Source: CAZIPZ01 sp964541075
Lineage (GTDB): Bacteria; Acidobacteriota; Terriglobia; 20CM-2-55-15
Direction of reading: 5' to 3'
DNA length: 9,571 nucleotides
Assembly (NCBI GenBank): GCA_964541075.1
Contig: CAZIPZ010000160.1
Span: forward strand, 1-9,571
In this document: piece after piece, positions 8,557 through 9,571 of the stretch
Layout of the letters: each line of letters starts with the position of its first letter
Numbering within the stretch: position 1 is the first letter of the stretch
Program-made: the position numbers and the translations under genes
Notes under the pieces: model-generated
Databases searched by the model: none
Told to the model about the DNA's origin: nothing
The model's input: only the letters and a program-made list of their open reading frames with translations

Positions 8557-8870
8557 GAGCGCTCCTTATTCTTTAGTTAAGAGGCTGCCGACTCCTAACA
8601 ACTTCCGTTCCAATGGATTGTGACTGTCTGGGTAAAGGATTCCATCCATCTTGCTGAAAGGACAGAGGAACTCTGGTGGGCAACGCCCCTCCTTCAGGGG
8701 AAGATGCTTTTGGAGCAGCGCAATCTCAGCGATGAGAGTTGTTATGATTACCGACGGCAAGCTAGCGTGCTTGCATATAGGCGCCTTGCCTTCAGACATT
8801 TCAGCAGTCTTCAGGCTTGTCGGGCTCTTTACAAACGCTGCAACTCCCACCCTCGAATGCTTCTAATAAC
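8557..8870. other. non-coding stretch between the small secreted ORF and the Nif11 peptide promoter
   Basis: More than 300 bases with no gene I can support: frames on both strands stay open for 70-95 codons but have no family features, and their starts lack ribosome binding sites. It should hold the promoter of the minus-strand small ORF, though I see no good -35/-10 pair. Two short perfect hairpins stand out: CCCCT-CCTTC-AGGGG (8686-8700) and GCAAGC-TAGCGT-GCTTGC (8757-8774). Neither is followed by a U-run, so they are not obvious terminators. Confidence 0.4.
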
Positions 8871-8899
8871 TTGACAGGATGCGGACACAACGTGACAAT
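8871..8899 (+). promoter_or_regulatory. candidate sigma70 promoter of the Nif11-leader peptide gene, with an overlapping dyad
   Basis: A perfect -35 TTGACA (8871-8876), a 17-base spacer and GACAAT (8894-8899, 4 of 6) lie 41 bases before the start codon. The -10 box sits inside an inverted repeat, CGTGA-CAA-TCACG (8891-8903), which could be an operator for a repressor or activator. This is one of the best promoter matches in the window. Confidence 0.45.
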
Positions 8900-8930
8900 C
8901 ACGGCGACATCTTGCGTCAATCCTCGGGAT

Positions 8931-8936
8931 AAGGAG
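8931..8936 (+). promoter_or_regulatory. Shine-Dalgarno site of the Nif11-leader peptide gene
   Basis: AAGGAG, 4 bases before ATG 8941. It fixes the start and stands out in a window where the large genes have weak sites. Confidence 0.7.
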
Positions 8937-8940
8937 TCCT

Positions 8941-9207
8941 ATGGCCAACGAACTCGTGAACAAGTTCCTTCAGCTCGTGCGAAACAGCCCGTCCATTCAG
9001 GCGCGCTTGCAGACTGCCAAGGATCAGGACAGTCTTGCTCACCTGGCGGTGAAGATCGGATCTGAACAAGGGTTGCACTTCTCAGTTCAGGACATCGTTG
9101 GGCGACTGAAGGAACTGACAGGCGGCTCCCGCGAACTCACGGATGCCGAGCTGGACGCAGTAGCCGGCGCCGGCGGCATTTCAGACGACGTCGCCTGCGA
9201 CGAATAG
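8941..9207 (+). CDS. Nif11-like leader peptide family RiPP precursor (putative lanthipeptide precursor)
   Basis: An 88-residue ribosomally made peptide precursor. Residues 1-76 fit the Nif11-like leader: an amphipathic start (MANELVNKFLQLVRNSP), the LxxLAVKIGSEQGLHFS segment (about 32-48), then the leader end RELTDAELDAVAGAGG (64-79). The ELTDAELDAVAG motif is the recognition and cleavage end seen in Nif11 and related double-glycine leaders. Cleavage after Gly-Gly would release a 9-residue core, ISDDVACDE (80-88). It has one Ser (81) and one Cys (86), so one lanthionine is the most that dehydration and cyclisation could make. A cut after VAGA (76-77 region) would give a slightly longer core starting Gly-Gly. 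The start is fixed by AAGGAG. The gene has its own promoter and points at a LanM gene on the other strand, 17 bases away, which supports a class II lanthipeptide role. Alternative: a leader-only or regulatory peptide whose tail is not modified. Confidence 0.85.
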   Translation: MANELVNKFLQLVRNSPSIQARLQTAKDQDSLAHLAVKIGSEQGLHFSVQDIVGRLKELTGGSRELTDAELDAVAGAGGISDDVACDE

Positions 9208-9231
9208 TCGAATTCGACTCTGGTTTATTCG
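9201..9231. terminator. nested palindrome between the convergent precursor and lanM stop codons
   Basis: A perfect 14-base palindrome, AGTCGAATTCGACT (9206-9219), overlaps the precursor stop codon. Outside it, CGAATA (9201-9206) pairs with TATTCG (9226-9231), which covers part of the lanM stop. The symmetric structure between two convergent genes would suit a bidirectional terminator or transcript-end hairpin, but the stems are AT-rich and there is no good U-run. Confidence 0.25.
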
Positions 9232-9571
9232 AACCCGAGAATCGAAGGTAATCCTGGCTTGACGAAGCGCAGGAACGAATACCCGATTCCGGCGAGGCCA
9301 CGAAAGAACCCAGGAACAACAAGAGGCTGGGCGTTCCGCGCGACAAGCCGGTAGCTCCCAGCTTTTTGTTTTCTCCTCAACACCCAACTTGCTCTCTGCT
9401 CCGCAGCCAGTCGCAAACCAGGCCGTGACAATTTCTCAGCCGCAGTCAGCAGAATATCCGCCCGGCCCAAATTTCCGCAGCATAGCGGATCCATGCCTTC
9501 TGAAGAACATCGCATCGTGGTTTCCAGCGCCTGATCCAACCGCAGATCGAAGGCCGGATTTGGCAGGCGAC
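9225..9571 (-). CDS. class II lanthipeptide synthetase LanM, C-terminal end (truncated by window edge)
   Basis: The minus-strand frame is open from the right edge (last full codon 9569-9567) to TAA at 9227-9225, giving the last 114 residues of a protein usually around 1000 residues long. Two signatures identify the C-terminal LanC-like cyclase domain of LanM: MDPLCCGNLGRADILL (codons about 9494-9447), which holds zinc ligands, and the terminal block VVPGFFRGLAGIGYSFLRF followed by PSILGFE. LanM enzymes phosphorylate and eliminate water from Ser/Thr in a precursor, then join Cys thiols to the dehydro residues at a zinc site. The Cys-Cys-Gly at 9482-9474, in place of Cys-His-Gly, is the mark of the ProcM-like clade with three Cys zinc ligands, which commonly serves Nif11-leader precursors. 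The dehydratase domain and the first zinc Cys lie outside the window. The gene is convergent with the precursor, so the two are transcribed separately. The internal TTG at 9539 is not the real start. Confidence 0.88.
   Translation of the reverse strand, partial: RLPNPAFDLRLDQALETTMRCSSEGMDPLCCGNLGRADILLTAAEKLSRPGLRLAAEQRASWVLRRKQKAGSYRLVARNAQPLVVPGFFRGLAGIGYSFLRFVKPGLPSILGFE

Noticed and set aside
8566..8850. 94-codon minus-strand frame
   Set aside because: No family features, no signal peptide and no ribosome binding site; it lies in the presumed promoter region of the small ORF.
8620..8874. Plus-strand frames of 71-84 codons before the Nif11 gene
   Set aside because: Composition is not protein-like, no ribosome binding site, and they run up to the promoter of the real gene.
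9225..9539. Treating the minus-strand frame starting at TTG 9539 as a complete 104-residue protein
   Set aside because: The frame stays open to the window edge, and the sequence is plainly the C-terminus of a long LanM.

Overview
The window looks like a piece of an acidobacterial chromosome. The best evidence is a very large Oar-type TonB-dependent receptor with an N-terminal carboxypeptidase-regulatory-like domain, a class heavily expanded in Acidobacteriota. A PEP-CTERM exported protein and generally weak Shine-Dalgarno sites fit the same picture. This assignment is inference from gene content; no rRNA, tRNA or marker gene is present. I see no insertion sequence, CRISPR array or tRNA.

Layout, left to right. 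Positions 2-844 (+) hold the C-terminal 280 residues of a BaiN/HI0933-family flavoprotein that runs off the left edge. Facing it is a PEP-CTERM protein on the minus strand (1656-856), with only 11 bases between the stop codons. After a divergent gap of about 230-280 bases comes a plus-strand patatin-like phospholipase (1939-4413, possibly from 1888) with about eight membrane segments inserted between the two halves of its active site. A 130-160 base gap with a candidate sigma70 promoter leads to the TonB-dependent receptor (4573-8355). Its 3' end overlaps, tail to tail, a small ORF for a secreted 72-residue protein on the minus strand (8556-8338), which has one of the best ribosome binding sites in the window.

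The right end is the most interesting part. An 88-residue Nif11-type leader peptide (8941-9207, +) ends in a Gly-Gly site and a tiny acidic tail. Facing it, 17 bases away, is the C-terminus of a class II lanthipeptide synthetase (LanM, minus strand, cut by the right edge) with a Cys-Cys-Gly zinc motif. Together they mark a lanthipeptide locus of the prochlorosin/Nif11-leader kind. The predicted core has one Ser and one Cys, so at most one (methyl)lanthionine-type ring could form. The rest of the locus, including any exporter/protease, would lie beyond position 9571.

Apart from the RiPP pair, the neighbours do not form an obvious pathway. The receptor, the PEP-CTERM protein and the small secreted ORF are envelope or export proteins, and the phospholipase is predicted to sit in the membrane. 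Strand changes and gaps argue for mostly single-gene transcription units.
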